From: Polytrichum commune
Taxonomy: Eukaryota; Streptophyta; Polytrichopsida; Polytrichales; Polytrichaceae
Reading direction: 5' to 3'
DNA length: 64,000 nucleotides
Assembly: GCA_950295325.1 (NCBI GenBank)
Contig: OX485807.1
Coordinates: 4,840,501 to 4,904,500, forward strand
Notes under the pieces: model-generated
Seen by the model: the letters and a program-made list of their open reading frames with translations, nothing else
Told to the model about the DNA's origin: nothing
Database searches by the model: none
Part shown: positions 12,640-26,593 of the stretch, piece by piece
Layout of the letters: every line of letters starts with the position of its first letter
Numbering within the stretch: position 1 is the stretch's first letter
Made by a program: the position numbers and the translations under genes

Positions 12640-13490
12640 TGATTTAGAGAATTTGTCCATCGCAACCACCATGGGAGCCTCATTACTCTCACTTGGACAC
12701 ATTTCAAAAATCACTCTCAATACTCATACACAACATCTCTCATGTGGCCAAAAACATCCGCATGTGTTATTTCCAAAGGTTAATTTGCTCGCCTTTCTCC
12801 ATCATTCGGAAACGTTGCCCTAAGTTATTGTCTCTCCACGCAAACTTCACAAATCGACAACAATGTGGGACAAATAACCTTGTCAAAGGTTTATATCACT
12901 CACTATACTTTGAAGTGCATGAACACTTTTCATATTTAAATGCCCAAGACGGCAATGATGAAGCTCAAATGCACTATCAAATGGCCTTTGGTAAAGTTTA
13001 TTTCATATAAATTGCGTTTACACAGTTTCATTACAATCAACTCTCCATCTTGACCTCTCACAATACATTCATTTGAATTGAATTGCACTTGAGAACAAAT
13101 TTACTTGCAACTTAGATACATGGGAGCATCTTTGATATGAATCTTCCTGATTTTGGCTCTCATCTAAACCTCTACTACAATGGAATCCATTATGATCATT
13201 TTCACGGTGTTATCATCGTCCAAATAGATATTGAATGGAGCAATTACCTCATGTGTATTAAATGTTGTCATATGGGAAGTCATATGCTTGGCTATTCCCA
13301 AATCTATGATCCACTTATACATGACTTTCGGATATGCTTCATGTTGTGTAGTACATGTGTAATTGTTATCCTCTTTAGTATTGTTTGCATTCGCCAACCC
13401 CATCTCCAATTTGGATTTTCAAAACTTAAAGTTATTTTCATTAAACTATTCAATGGCTCTAGCACCCTCATACACAAGTGATGTTATGTT
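12640..13490 (-). pseudogene. Ty1/copia retrotransposon pol remnant (protease and GAG-pre-integrase region)
   Basis: Minus-strand reading gives a protease-like block, KWIIDLGIAKHMTSHM with YLDDDNTVK (13,230-13,320), where copia proteases normally have D-S-G-A. It then gives DGELIVMKL (near 13,050), LGHLNMKSVHALQS (near 12,930), ICEVCVERKQLRATFP (near 12,830), and HADVCGHMRDV near 12,750, which starts the integrase. The frame is interrupted by several stops and shifts. Reverse transcriptase and LTRs are not recognisable, so this is an old fragment. Confidence 0.8.
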
Positions 13491-13589
13491 ACGCTCAAGG
13501 CTTTGGGATATACTCTTTAATCACTCAAAACAACATTTTTAACGATTATATACATTCAATGACTTGACAAACATCAATCAAGCCCTCTT

Positions 13590-14480
13590 AAATTAAATAA
13601 TCCCGTCTTGGACTCAAATATGCATTTGTACATCAATGTACTAAATTTGGGCCCTTACACCTCAATCCACTTAAATTATGCCTTTTTTTTCTTTCTCAAA
13701 TGTACCTTTGTATATTCAAATCACTTAAGTCAAATGCTTTTGAACTATAATGAGCCCTCTTGGTCTAAAATGTTGCCTTTGCATCCTTAGACAACTCAAC
13801 CAAACCCTCTTGGTTTGAAACGTATCTTTGCACCTTTAATCAACTCAACTAAGACCTTTTGGTCTCAATTGTGTCTTTGCACCCTTGCTCCACCAAAGTC
13901 ATATATTATAGAACTCAAATAATTTGTTTTCTTTCAAATGTGCCTTTACATCTTTAAATCATGCCTTCTTCAACTCTAATTTGCACTTGTATCATCAACA
14001 CATTAAAATCAAGCCATCTACAATTTTTATGTGCATTTCACCCTCAAACCACTTAAATCAAGTCCTCTTCAACTCAAATGTGCTTATGCACCCTCAAACC
14101 ATTCAAATCAAATCATTTTAAAGTTTAATGTACCTTTGCACGCTCAAACCACTCACATAAAGTCTATTTCAACAAAATTGTGCCTTTAAAAACTCAAATT
14201 AATCAAATTAGGCCCTCTGCAACTCAAATATCCTTAACATCCTCAAATGTGCACAATTACAATTAACAACCTCAAACCATGATTTCTTCAATTCAATTGA
14301 ACTTAATATAATCAAATATATACAATTGCATTCAACAACCTCAAATCAAGTTTTCCTCCACTTAGATGACCTTAATACCCTCAAATATGCACAATTGCAT
14401 TCAAAAACCTCAAATTAGATCCTCCTCAACTGAAATGACTTTATTATCCTTAAAAATGAACAATTGCATTCAACGAACTC
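13590..14480. repeat. Diverged minisatellite: about 50-bp units followed by 69-bp units
   Basis: The 50-bp unit reads roughly CTCAAATGTGCCTTTGCACCCTCAAACCACTTAAATCAAGCCCTCTT-like. Its GTGCCTTT mark recurs at about 13773, 13822, 13871, 13940, 13981, 14031, 14080, 14130 and 14180, mostly 49-50 bp apart. From about 14,200 a 69-bp unit with CAATTGCATTCAACAACCTC repeats exactly (equivalent base at 14259, 14328, 14397, 14466). The two units share the CTCAAAT words. Confidence 0.75.
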
Positions 14481-14599
14481 AAATCAATACTCAATGACAT
14501 CAAATAAGCATTCAAGCATTAAAAACACTCAAATCAACACTTACAATCTTGAAATGTACATTTGTACATCTCCAATGCTGCAAAATCTTTAAGCCTCCA

Positions 14600-17500
14600 A
14601 ACACCAACCAATGTTTCAAATGTGCACCAATGCACATTCAACACAAAGCATCCCAAAGGCTCCTCTAAACACTAAACCATTCATGATCACTCTCTAACCA
14701 ACTAGCAATCAAACATCTAACTCTAGAACTTGCGTTAGTGGGCCCATAACCTATTAAAGCACAACAAAACTAGAGACCATATTGCACAACCAAATACACA
14801 TACATAAAGGCACATGAATAATGCTTGGAGTGAGATGGTCACCTCCACCCCTTGCCTTTTATTGCAATTTTCCTTTTTGGTTCATACAATGCATATGGGA
14901 CATCTCAACTCCCACTTCCCACAAACCATATGGATTTAATTAATTCTCATTCATTCTTATACCTCTAACAATCACCATTCAAAAATTACGAGCAACCTAG
15001 TGCTCTACCTTCAACATGACTAATCCATAGGATATTGTTGGGTGGACTAGGAGGAGAAAATCAACAGTGAAACCCCATGTAAAATGTCGAGACCTACCTA
15101 CCCACAATTTTTGTACAATGGAAGACGTGATGGTGAGATTGTTGCCCCAACATTCTTGCCAAAAATACACAAAAAAATCGAAAGAAAAAGGACCACATGC
15201 CAAAGTTCCACCCCAAAACAAACTTGTGACAAAAGATTGAGGAAGCAAATGTAGAAATGTGGGGCGGGAGACTAAAAGTGTAAAAGGTGGGTATAGTGGG
15301 GGAAACCTGGGGGAGGTGGCATGCATGGAGAATAAGATGAAGTAAGAAATTAGATTTTAGAGGAATATTTTTTGAATTAAAAAATGAAATGCTCCATGAA
15401 CATGGACATATGGTTGCATGGGTGTATAGGGTTGAATTCATATGCACATGTGCCATGGACCAAAATGGCACATGTCCAAACTAGTCACAAACAAGCAACA
15501 TGGTTGTGTTTGCAAGCAACATGAATGTTTCCACAATCAATGCATGTAACTTGCCGGGAGGAGTAATCCGACAACAAATGGGAATATTAGAAGAAGATTG
15601 TGAGGTATGCACCTCCATTCGTTGTTACCCATGGATGGAATCATAGTTGGTTGTAGCCCAACGCTTCAATGTGTAAGAATGGAGGCAACGATGGCATGGC
15701 CATGTCCTTGACCATGCCCAACCAAAGTAGGGTAACTTCTAACTTCCCCCCCCCCAAAATGAAGGTTGTGTCCTTCCAAAGGCAACATGTATTTGTCTAG
15801 TAGATGACACGGTGCAATTTCTCAACCAAAAGGAGAACATAAGCCTTGAGAAGATGAAGAAAGCAACGTATAAGCTTCCAAGGGTGTCACCACGCTTGCT
15901 TGGATGGATATAATATTATAGTTGTCATGCTTTCTATTCGATATATGATGGCATCGGTGAAAAGAAGTGGAGTCTAAAGAGGGATTTGCACTGCACACGC
16001 TAGTGGGAGCATGTTGGTTGCACTTGCAAAAGTACATCATATTAACCCAAGTATTCAATAAGGGAGTTGCAACAATGTCATTTAGTGAGAACAACCTTGT
16101 GAAATTTTGTAATGTACATGTGGAGTAATGTTATTGTGATTTCCACTAATAGTTTACGTGGAAACCGACCCCACCATTTGCCACCAACCTCATTATTCTC
16201 TTCTCGTAAGAACTGGATTAAGAGGTGAGTGTTTTGTTCTCTCTCGGATTTTATGAATCCACTTCTTGCCTTTTGAAAAGTGGAAACTAAAAATTAAATC
16301 TGGAGTGGTCGGCATTGAGGAGGGTTGGTGATCAAGAGGTGGAGCAAGAGGGAAGCCTTAGAGCAATGGATTGTCATGTCACGTTGAAGCGAGAGGCCTT
16401 TGCAGGAGTAGGTTAGTTGCTTATGCAACATAGACACCTCACATCGCAAGATGTCAATTAGCTGCCTCCAACTTAGTGGTCACGTGGAAGGTTAGGCCCT
16501 AGATGGGTATTATTTCTTGATTTCCCCTCGGTTAGCGCTGGTTCTCATGAGGTGGTTGTATTTTGGTTCCTTTCTTGCAATTGATTTTTCAATTTGTGCC
16601 AAAAAAAAAGAAAAAGGAGTAAGTTAGTTGTCTCAAGCCCACTTCCAAGCCTAAGTATTGCAATCGCCTTGCAATGAAGAATCTTCAAGGAGCTTGAAGG
16701 CTTGACGCTAGTCACTGGATCCCATGCATTTGAGCGGCTAACCTTGTTGGGATCCTCCAAGACAATGTTTGTTGGGATTGTGATGTGCATAGGTTGGTTG
16801 AGTGATTGCTTAAAGGATGCTTTATGCAACCCATCTTGCCAAATATATGCACACTATACGGTTTTGAAAAACAACATCGACCACCACTTGCTCTTGATCG
16901 CTAGCATGCGGATATTCAAGGCAATAGAGTAAAGCGTAACGAGGGACAAAATTGTGGGTTTGATCCTTCTTTGTGAGAACTTTCTAATGAGAGCTCGTAA
17001 GTTGATTGTGTTTTGGAGCTTATTTTGAAATTTGGGTGAAACTATCTTGAAATCCTTTTGCCATTTACCCCCCCCCCCCCAAAAAAAAAGCAGATGGTTT
17101 TAGATTTATAAAATAGGCTATGCCCATGGAATATGTTGTCCTAAATTTTAGATCGACCTATGCAAAAGTTTGGTCCCTCCATCCTAGTAAGACAAGTTTC
17201 AATATATATATATATATACTTCTTTGTTTGGAAGGGGGGGGGGGAGGGAGGGAACACAAATGGAAGGAAAAAAAAATCATTGCATAAAGAGTAACAAATT
17301 TTGGTGTTTAATAGCAAGATACAACTCTTGGGTGGCTTTATGCCAAACCTTCCAAACTCACATTTTAGCCAACTCAATGGGAGTTTGATTCCAATACTTT
17401 ACAAATTACTCTAATATAGGACGAGATCTTTAGGTTAGGTGCAACGTTTTTCTCTAATGCATGTGTAACCTTAATCAATCATGTATGACCTACAAGTGGT

Positions 17501-19727
17501 TTCTTAATAGACAATTTTAATACCCAAATCCAATTGTTGTATAACTAGGTCACCTATAGTCAAAGTATGTAGGATTGAATATAAGGTTCAATTACAAAAT
17601 TCATCGTAGAGAACCATAATGGGACTCAAACATTGTGGTGTTTGGGTGGAAACTCATGCATTTTGAAGGTGAAAATATAATGAGCTATAATATAGCCAAA
17701 ACATCATACTTTCAAATGTTTGACTCCAAAATGACATCCTAAAATTCAAAGCAATCTTGTAGGATGCAACTAAAATGAACTAGCCCTCCACTCATAGGGA
17801 CTAAAATTGTTTCCGAGGCCCTTTGAGCCACTAGGGATGAGTTTACCAAGGCACCGCGAAGCCTGAGGCCCAATAACGGCCATTTCGACATGTGATAAAA
17901 TACGAGGCTTGAGGTGCACACCAACCAAAAAAATCCCACGACCTTAAGCATAGGCGGCGTTTCGATTTTCAAGATGTTCCTATGCATCGATAGCTTGCAA
18001 GGTGATTACAATTCTACCACCATGTATTTCAAGGTTGTCTCTAGGGGCTCTTACATTCTCAAGAACCTCGAAAATGAGAGGTATCTATCTACTTTGGAGC
18101 CATCATTGGGTGAGAGACCATGGGGATATGTTGTTGTTGAAAGAGTTGATATAATGTCCGTGTTGTAAATGTCCACCTATGATGATAGGAAGGATTGACA
18201 CTTCCTTCCCTTTGCTTCTTGTACTTGCTAGTGCCTTTGCATACACTAGTAGGAATAGAGTAAAGCATATCACTTTCCACTATCCGTTACCGACAACGAT
18301 GCTAGCAAGGAAAGATACCCAAAAATCATTATCATTATTATGATGATGCTTCAAAAAATCCCATGCTCTTAGAGAGCAACATGAATACATTGCCGTCGTG
18401 ACATAAATATGTGTAAGCAATGAAGCAGATAATCATGGTAGACCTTGGCCGGCATCTCCCACTACTACAAGGTCATAATTGACCATCCCAACATATTATA
18501 GCTAGCTATATGGTTGTTTGTTCACAAAGTCAATGTTGCTATTTTTCTTCATCATTCGGTTTGGGAACAAGATACATGAAATCATACCCTAGTCAATTTT
18601 GTGGTCATCAATGGATGCAACTTAGGAGGTTCTTGATAGTTATCCATATGATACGTTGAAAACGTCGACAATGTTTCATACACTACAAACACATCAAGCA
18701 TGGACAATTGTTTTGCACCACTTAACACTTGTCTTTCGTCACAAAAAAAATCTATAAATCTACTATTGTGGTAGATTTGCATTGGTGCCACCGACGTAGC
18801 ACGATTACCTAGGACACGTATGGTGGTTGTGATATCATATAAAACCCTTGAGGTAGAAATAATGAATCATAGCGCACACACTTTTTCCTTTTTCTTTCTC
18901 TCTCCGATGGCACATGGATGCTTTAACCCAAATTTGTTAGATTGACGACATTCTCTTTCTAGCGCAACTCACTCGATAGGCCGTTGAACTTTTCGGATGC
19001 AACTTTGTATGCATGGGCCTATTCCTCTACACTAAAGTCAAATGGATGAAAAAAACACCACTATACCCAACTTGGATGAACATGACATTAACATTGGAAT
19101 CCTAGCCACCACGCGCGCACACACACACTCCCAATAATTTCTTAAACCTTAAACCCCATCGCCCTTTTCAGAACAACCATCAAAACGCCATAGAAAACTC
19201 CTTGGTTCGAGTCATTTGCTAGTGCGAATCTATTTGATAATGTCACCGTAAAATAATTTACCTTCCAACAATTAACTATGTGAATGAAAGTGGTAAGATA
19301 TCACTTTCTACCGAGGTTGTGGAGAAGGAGAATATATACAACACCGGAGTAATGTAACTTCCTTATGACGACGTAGTTAAAAAAAGAAGGCGGATATAAG
19401 AGGGAAGGCGTCAACCGGGCCTAGTGCAAGTACAAATCATAAGTACAATAGCATGCAGAATAGTGAGGCTATCTAATTCGGGAGCGTAAATAATACTACA
19501 TTCAATTCATGATGATGGCCACATGAGATAACATATATATACATTTATTTATTTATTTATAAAAACCGGACCCCCTAGATCTCAGACATGCGATGTTTGA
19601 TAGATCTAGCACAAACACCATCATGTATGTATAGTAGACTAGCACTTTGGATAGGGAACTTATAAAGGAGGCGAACCATCCGGAAGCATCCGGAAGGTAA
19701 ATAGTTTTTATTGATGTAAGTTATGTC
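14600..19727. other. AT-rich intergenic sequence
   Basis: No gene is recognised. Poly-C of 10 at 15746, 13 C followed directly by 9 A at 17068-17089, and 11 G at 17234 stand out. ORFs up to 125 codons (15094-15471, minus) lack motifs. Near 11,860-12,060 and 14,760-14,960 a stretch with CACTTCCCACAAAC.ATATGGATTTA and GAGATGGTCACCT is shared, so part is another dispersed repeat. Confidence 0.4.
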
Positions 19728-19975
19728 ACGTGATCCGGAATGAGTGTTGTCTCGTCGCCGGAATTTGATGCATTTTGTAAGTTATAAGGAGAGAATTTAG
19801 TTATAACATATTGGGTCTTGCTCCGTAACCGTAGCATGTGGGCGGTTGGCATGATCCTTGCTAAGGTAGATGATCCTAATTTGGTTACTTCCTTATAAGG
19901 TCCCTTATAATCGAGTGATAGGTAGTTTGACGTTGCTCCAAGGACGGATACAAAAAGCTTGGCCCCTATGCTCAT
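19728..19975 (-). pseudogene. Possible Ty3/gypsy-type pol C-terminal fragment
   Basis: The minus-strand open frame contains GAKLFVSVL...YKGPYKEVTKLGSSTLARI, resembling the integrase C-terminal pattern of gypsy elements (G-D-x-V-x-V, then F/Y-x-G-P-Y-x-V-x-x-x-L-G). No other element domain is next to it. The match is by eye and weak. Confidence 0.3.
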
Positions 19976-19979
19976 AATA

Positions 19980-22880
19980 TGATAACCATTCTAGGATCAA
20001 TAGTCTAAACAATCGGGGGAGGGAGGGGGGAAAGGGGACATGTATGACCATTTACTCAGCACGCAAGAAAAAACATTTACTTTGATTTGATAATGATAAA
20101 TCACTTTGATGATGAATAGGGTATTCATACGAGCTCCAAAAGTAATGAGGGAAGTGGTTGCTACATCGTTTTGGATTTGCTGACCATCTCGTAATAACCA
20201 TGTGTTTCATATCCCATGAGAAGTGAGGTAGTTAGAAAATTTATTTTAAAGACCCATCTACCTTAGTAAAACAAAAACAAACAAAATTATTGGATGTTGG
20301 TGTGGAGGTGATCGAATGAATTTCACTTAATTTATGTTTAATATGTACGGATTGTATTGTCTAGTACAAATAGAAAACACTTGCATGCTCATCTTGTTTT
20401 GAGGTATGCCCACACATTAGATTTTACCATTCTTTAGACCAAAAAAAATCTTCTTGTTTTTGTGGTTAGTGTTGCTATCAATCACATGTTCTACACCTGC
20501 TATTATGGAGCACAATGTTTTTTTACAAGAATTGCAAATACCGCAAAATGAAAATACATAATATCGATAGCATGCTTAAATAATGGTATTTTGCTAAAAT
20601 TTGAGTCACCCACCCACACAAATATATATGTATATAACAATAAACGTGATGGTGGTGTTGAGGCTGTCAACTCATTGTTATGCATTGTTTCCCACCATTC
20701 CAGAAAGGTGGGGAGGGGCACATTAAAGTGACATGTCATATGTATGGGTGCAAAGGGTGAGGACATCATGGGCACATCTGGTAAAATACAATGGGCCACA
20801 ATGTTTCCTAACCACACTAATTTTTAGTCCATAATTGCTAAAGCCCTTTGGCCATGTAGAGAGCCTTTGGTACAATGACATTTGTGGAACCAATCATGCG
20901 TTCATGCATGCGCCTGAATAATAGGTATACAAGTTGTAGTTGTACGTTTCCAAGCACCTTCACAAACTGTATTTGGTAATCATATATTTAAACTTGTGTA
21001 ACATTACGATATATCAAATAATGTTCATTGTTATATCTTATGTTTAGTCAACTAATTGATGTGCAACCCTTACTTCTTCTTTATTGGACAATATTAGACA
21101 CATCGGAAAGCATGGAAGATTCATAATTCATGATCTCAAACAAACATCTTTGTATTTTGTGTTTTGTTGAAGTTTCAAGTCATGTCATCAACAATGAAAT
21201 CATAGTTTGATGAGGAATCATAACATTAGTAAGCAATGAAGGTGAGTTGGGTGGGCCATGGAATCAAGGGGGCCATTGTTGCACGATCTTCTAGTTTTAC
21301 ATGTAGAGCTTACAATTTCCGGTTGATATCGAGCCATTGCCCCACCCCCAAAGACTTGATGGCACCCATGCAAGTTACTTGGCACCCGGAATTAAGATCA
21401 TGATGCAGATAATTCTCCTTGGCATATTCTCGGGGCTAGGAATCTTTAGGGTTGCTCGATAAGCTCATGTTCATATAGTCATGGGGTTTGGAACATCTCC
21501 AATCCGAAAATGTTGCACCGGTGATGAAGTCCTTGTGTGGCACTTTTAGGAGGATATGCACTTTTTGACCTAGGTTTGACACTCATTGTATTGGTAACTC
21601 ATTGGTAATTTGAAGGTTCGCCCCATGTCTCTCATATGAGGGGGGGGGGGGACTTTCTAAAATATATTGCACCACAATACCTAACAATGTGAAATTGAGA
21701 GAGAACACATTTTCTCATTCTCTTAGCTATTATGTATGCATAATAAAATTGGCTAATTAATGCTAATACATGAGTGTTTACTGGATGTAACATGCATGGA
21801 AGCTCTATATTTGATATTGTAAGGTCAAATCGATATGAGAGGTTGGGTTTGAAAGCTAAAGCAATTTCATATGTGCACACCATCAATGTTTGTTTCATAC
21901 CATAACCCCACATAACATGTGAAGTGTCCTTAGGTTGGGTCAATAAACATTATGGAAACCCTAATAATGTGGTCAACTCTAATTGGCAACTGCTCACAAA
22001 GTGCAATGTCAATGTTTCACTCTTCTGGATTGACACTACATATTACATAATTAATATTATCCTTCACACAAAACTCAATGTTGGATGGCAACAACCGGTG
22101 TAGGCGAATCATGTACATTCATCGTGACATCATTCACAACAATTTTGAAAACACATGTGTATAACATTGAAAGACTCACTCATTTTAACAAACGAATATT
22201 TTGTAGGCATGAAACTTCTTAACACATTCACTCTATTTTAGTAAGTCCAAAAAGCCAGATTGTAGGACATGAATTTGAACTAAATATTCCAGTAAATTAT
22301 ATACATGATTTTGTTAGAAACATCCCCTGTAATCATACAATATGGATGAATATGTCCATGTATGGATAAAATATACATAATATCATCCATGTTGTGGTTT
22401 CATCACTCCAATGTTTGTCGCGGTTTCGGTTTTCTTGAATATTTGAAAAGAAGAAGAAAGCAAGGAGGTAATTAAGGGAGCACATGTCAAACTTTACCAC
22501 TAGATACGTGTTGTTTACTTTCATTCATGAGAATAATTGAAAATGAATTCCATTGCAACAGGGAGAACAAGTACAACCAACCAAGGAGGAAGCACCCATA
22601 AGCACGATCCAAGGTCGATCAAGAAACATTGCCCATTTTGGGCCTAATTATCCATGTAACCACTAAAATACTCTATTGGTGATAAGGTCACAGACCATAA
22701 AAAAATCAAATTCTTTCATAATATCTTATATAGGCCATATCGGGAGTCCTTGCAAGGTCCTTCAAGCTTCTTTGTCATTCAATCCTATTATAATTCATGA
22801 GTGAATCTCAAACCACTTGGTGCACATTCTCCAACAACCAATTTACAACATTGGAAACCAAGTAATACCTTTGTTTCCAT
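19980..22880. other. AT-rich intergenic sequence
   Basis: No coding signal. Twelve consecutive G at 21640-21651. Confidence 0.4.
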
Positions 22881-22884
22881 GTAA

Positions 22885-23145
22885 TCATGGGAAGGCCATT
22901 GCGAACGAAGAACCGAATCTTAGTGAAGTTCTTTGCGCTCTTGTTAAGTCACTCATCAAACGAACATTGTAACATTGAGAAGAAATGATGAGGGCCGTGA
23001 GTAACCTTTTTGGCAAGGAGTTGTCAAATAATGTTTGCAATAAGCGCCAAACTTGTTGAGCTAGTGGGCAATCAAAGAACATGTGTTCCTTGACAAGTGG
23101 ACAAGGGAACTTGCGATCCTTGTCAATGACGCAAGTTCATATGGT
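22885..23145 (-). pseudogene. LINE C-terminal zinc-binding (zf-RVT) fragment
   Basis: On the minus strand the frame gives CVIDKDRKFPCPLVKEHMFF followed by DCPLAQQVWRLLQTLFD. The pattern of two Cys, then E-H-x-F-F-x-C-P-x-A-x-x-V-W, is typical of the zf-RVT domain at the end of plant LINE ORF2. No reverse transcriptase is visible next to it. Confidence 0.75.
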
Positions 23146-23408
23146 AACATGTGCACATTATATGAAATACTTTTTAGATATTATATATCACAACTATTTG
23201 TAAACGAAAATGGCATAAAAGATACATGCTATTAAAAGTTGTGACTCAGTCTCCTACGAATTGAGTTTTAACTTTTATTTATCTCCACTAGTTCATGTAA
23301 ACCATGGCAATGTGTGATGGATTTTTGCAAATCCCATATTCGCTCTAAATAGAGTATAGCTCAATATGAAAGAGAAATGTTCCTTTGACCTTGCCATTGA
23401 CAAACCCT

Positions 23409-23735
23409 CTACACTAAATAGGTAGATTAGTGTTGGAAACACTAATAGTTGACGAAAACGCTAAATGTAAATTGTCTCTATAGTGTTAGAACACTAAATG
23501 TCAACTCTAACACTATTTGTACCAAGTAGTAACTTTAAATATTTACATGAGCGCATTTAGTGTTAGATGATATTTTGTAAATCTTGGAATGAAGAATTGA
23601 AGGAAGAAGAATATGAGAACCTCGTAAAAGGTATAATTTGTTCAAACCCTATTCAAACACTAATTATAATATCACTTGAAAATTAGTGTTTTAGGTAACT
23701 ATTGCATCTAACACTAATCTACCTATTTAGTGTAG
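23409..23735. mobile_element. MITE with perfect 26-bp terminal inverted repeats
   Basis: The left end CTACACTAAATAGGTAGATT...GTGTT (23409-23434) is the exact inverse of the right end at 23710-23735. The interior has further AACACTA/TAGTGTT inverted words near 23435-23520. Length is 327 bp with no ORF. Target duplication is not clear. Confidence 0.8.
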
Positions 23736-23739
23736 TTGT

Positions 23740-26527
23740 CAAACAACATGATATATTTATGCATTTTCTTGTCATGAGTCATAATTGCCGAGTGGCAACG
23801 GATGATTGCAATGAACAAGTTTTCTTCTAGTGAAAGGATCACTAGAAATACTTGCAAGGTTTGTGCATACATGACATGGTTCAAGGCATGTTTACACTAT
23901 AGGTATTAGGCCATGGCTCTTACATTACCATGGTGTGTTGGTTTTTGGATGGGACCATAGAGATATCAGTGGACTAACTTATAGCCCAAAGTCTTTCGGA
24001 GGTCACAAACCCTCGGTCTAAACCAAATGGGATCATAAAAAAGACCTCACGACATTTTATTTAGATATGATATTGGATCATGGAGGAGGGAGAGAAAGAA
24101 TGTGTTCATAACTTTGTTTATGTGTTGGTGTTTTTATATGTTAATTCAACAAGTTTTGAGCATTGAATCTCTATCATAACGTGTGAATAAAAAAAAATAG
24201 CCTTTTTTATTGCACAATATTTATATAGAAATAAACCTTTTGCAACAACTATGACAATTACATTAAATTAAACATTAATAGTATAAAAATTGCAATTTAA
24301 TTAACTTTTCCTAAGTTGTCCCCCAGGGCCTGTCACAAATTCTACCAACCTACCTTCAAGAGCCATCCAAAAATACCCCTTGCGATTGCGGCCAACAATA
24401 CAATTCCGGCTATGTCATGTGGGATTCCATGTAAAATCCACTGAAAATGTTGTGGGTTGTAGTGTAAAACTACCCTCATGTAAATCTAAGAGGCGTGCGC
24501 CGGGGGGGGGGGGGGGGGTAACATTCTCAACTAATAAGAACTCAAGGATTCTCGAGAGCCATGGCCATAAATTTCTTTTACATGGAACAAAGATTCAAGT
24601 AACATCCAACTTTGGCGGAAGTCATAATGGTAACATTTCATTCACAATATCCATTGTAGGTCATATGTCACTTTAAGTGCTCTCATATTACTCTTTGACT
24701 TATTTAAGTACAAAATGCCCAACTCAATAGCCGACCTTGAAAGGCCCCCCGAGCGAGTACCCTAGATGGCTCTCTACTTCGACAAGAAACCACTACTATT
24801 CCCTCAAACTTGCAACATGGGCAAGGATGACATATAAGTTGGCCATTTAAATCCCCATGTGGAAACTACATTTCGACACTAATAAAGCTGAAATAGTGGC
24901 CTCAAAGGTACGTGGTCCTTTTGAAAGGCCTCGGTGAAAATAGCAAAGAAGGTCGGAGCTCGAATGGTCAAGTCCACATTCCGGAGATCTTGAACCGCAT
25001 CATAATTTAGATCTCATGTGCATGACTCTTTTCTTTTTACTATATTCAAAAGGTAGGGAATCTTCAACAAGTATTCTAGCCAATAAGGTGCATTTGGTGG
25101 CCAAGTGAATCGTCTCCTCAACCTTTTCGGATGGATGTACTTCTTCCCAATGTAGGTACTTCAAAACAAATATATGCCCAACTACTCGTTTATCATAAAG
25201 AAAATTGAAATCAATGCGATGTTTTGGCGAATGCAACGGGAACAACTAGGTCTACTAGGTATACGTATCTCCAACACTTACACTCCATGTAGTTTGATTC
25301 CTTTGTTGACCGGTAGCCTTTTTGTTTATGCCATGGGTGCCGACCCAACACGGAAAATATACCAATGCATCATGACACGTTGTGTGAGAGATTCTCATCG
25401 ACATGCAAGTAAGTTGTTACAAACATACGAGCAAGGACCGATAGAGAAGAACAAGAACTCTATGAAATACTCACTTATTGCTCACCGGAATATTGTTGGA
25501 TCTACCACTTTGGATTTAAAAATTACATGTGATATGTTGTTCAGTGACAATAAAACAAAGACTAGGTATGTCACGATCATATGTGTTCATGAGGAACTCT
25601 AGGTTCTCATAGAGTTGTTTTTAGAGGGTCATATAGAGGGTGAAACACAAGAAGAACTCATCAGTCTTAGAATCGAATAGTTTCTTGTAGAGCTTGTCTT
25701 TCATGTGTTAGGACCTATAAGTAAACACATTTTCAATTATAATATCCTATTATTCTCGGCTTAAATACACTTTGATTATTAAATATGAGATATGCTCACC
25801 TAATGACTCTTATAGGACCATCTACTGGTTCATTTACTTTAAGCTCCATGATTGTCTTTTAATTTTATTTTATAAAGCTCAATTTGTGTCCCTTAGTTTG
25901 TTTTACCTCCTAATAGAGTACACCATAATAGTTTTGAATGCCATACCATAGCCTGGGATCACATGCTCGTGATATCTTTCAAGAAAGGAGTCCAACAATA
26001 CCATAGATTTAGTGATTACCCATTCAATATTCCAAGGTTTAATGTTATAATGTTGCAATGCAATGAGGGTGCATGTCTATGTGAGGGGGGGGGGGGGGCT
26101 TTGAACCTACAACCTTTCATTCCCAAAGTCCATATCAACCATGCTAAACTCAAAACCTACTTGGGCGACGTTGGTTGATATTAGATTATTTCATAAAATA
26201 TCAGAACTGCTGAAAATCTCACTCTTATAAAATAAATATTTAACAAGGAGTTTTTAATAAAAATTATGTTAAGTGACGTGTTAACCTTTCTAAAAAACTA
26301 AATATACCTTTTTTCTTAGATTCAAATGCGCCTACATAAGACAACATTTATTTATTTGGATGGACGATGGAAACATCTAGACTAAAATTAATGAGAAATA
26401 ACAAGGGTGGGTGTGTATTTTGATGGTCCCTATGGATTTTCTCATGCATGAAGCTACATGGAACACCAAAATACATTATTTGTTGCTCTTTATCATTGAG
26501 AATGTTTTCAAAAATGATGAAAACATA
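23740..26527. other. AT-rich intergenic sequence
   Basis: It has 17 G at 24502-24518 and 14 G at 26085-26098. The 142-codon plus-strand frame 25174-25602 is the longest here, but I recognise nothing in it and the opposite strand is partly open too; treated as unsupported. Confidence 0.4.
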
Positions 26528-26593
26528 TAACACTATAATAGTGTTATAATATTGTACCAACACTAGCCATATTGGTACAATATGGCTAGTGTT
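26528..26593. repeat. Two adjacent palindromes (cruciform-prone)
   Basis: A 19-base near-perfect palindrome TAACACTATAATAGTGTTA (26528-26546) is followed by a 16-bp perfect stem AACACTAGCCATATTG (26559-26574) and its inverse (26578-26593) around a GTA loop. Both stems start with the same AACACTA word. Confidence 0.85.

Noticed and set aside
25174-25602. 142-codon plus-strand ORF
   Set aside because: No recognised domain; the complementary strand is also partly open, and AT-rich surroundings give similar lengths by chance. It would need transcript or homology evidence.
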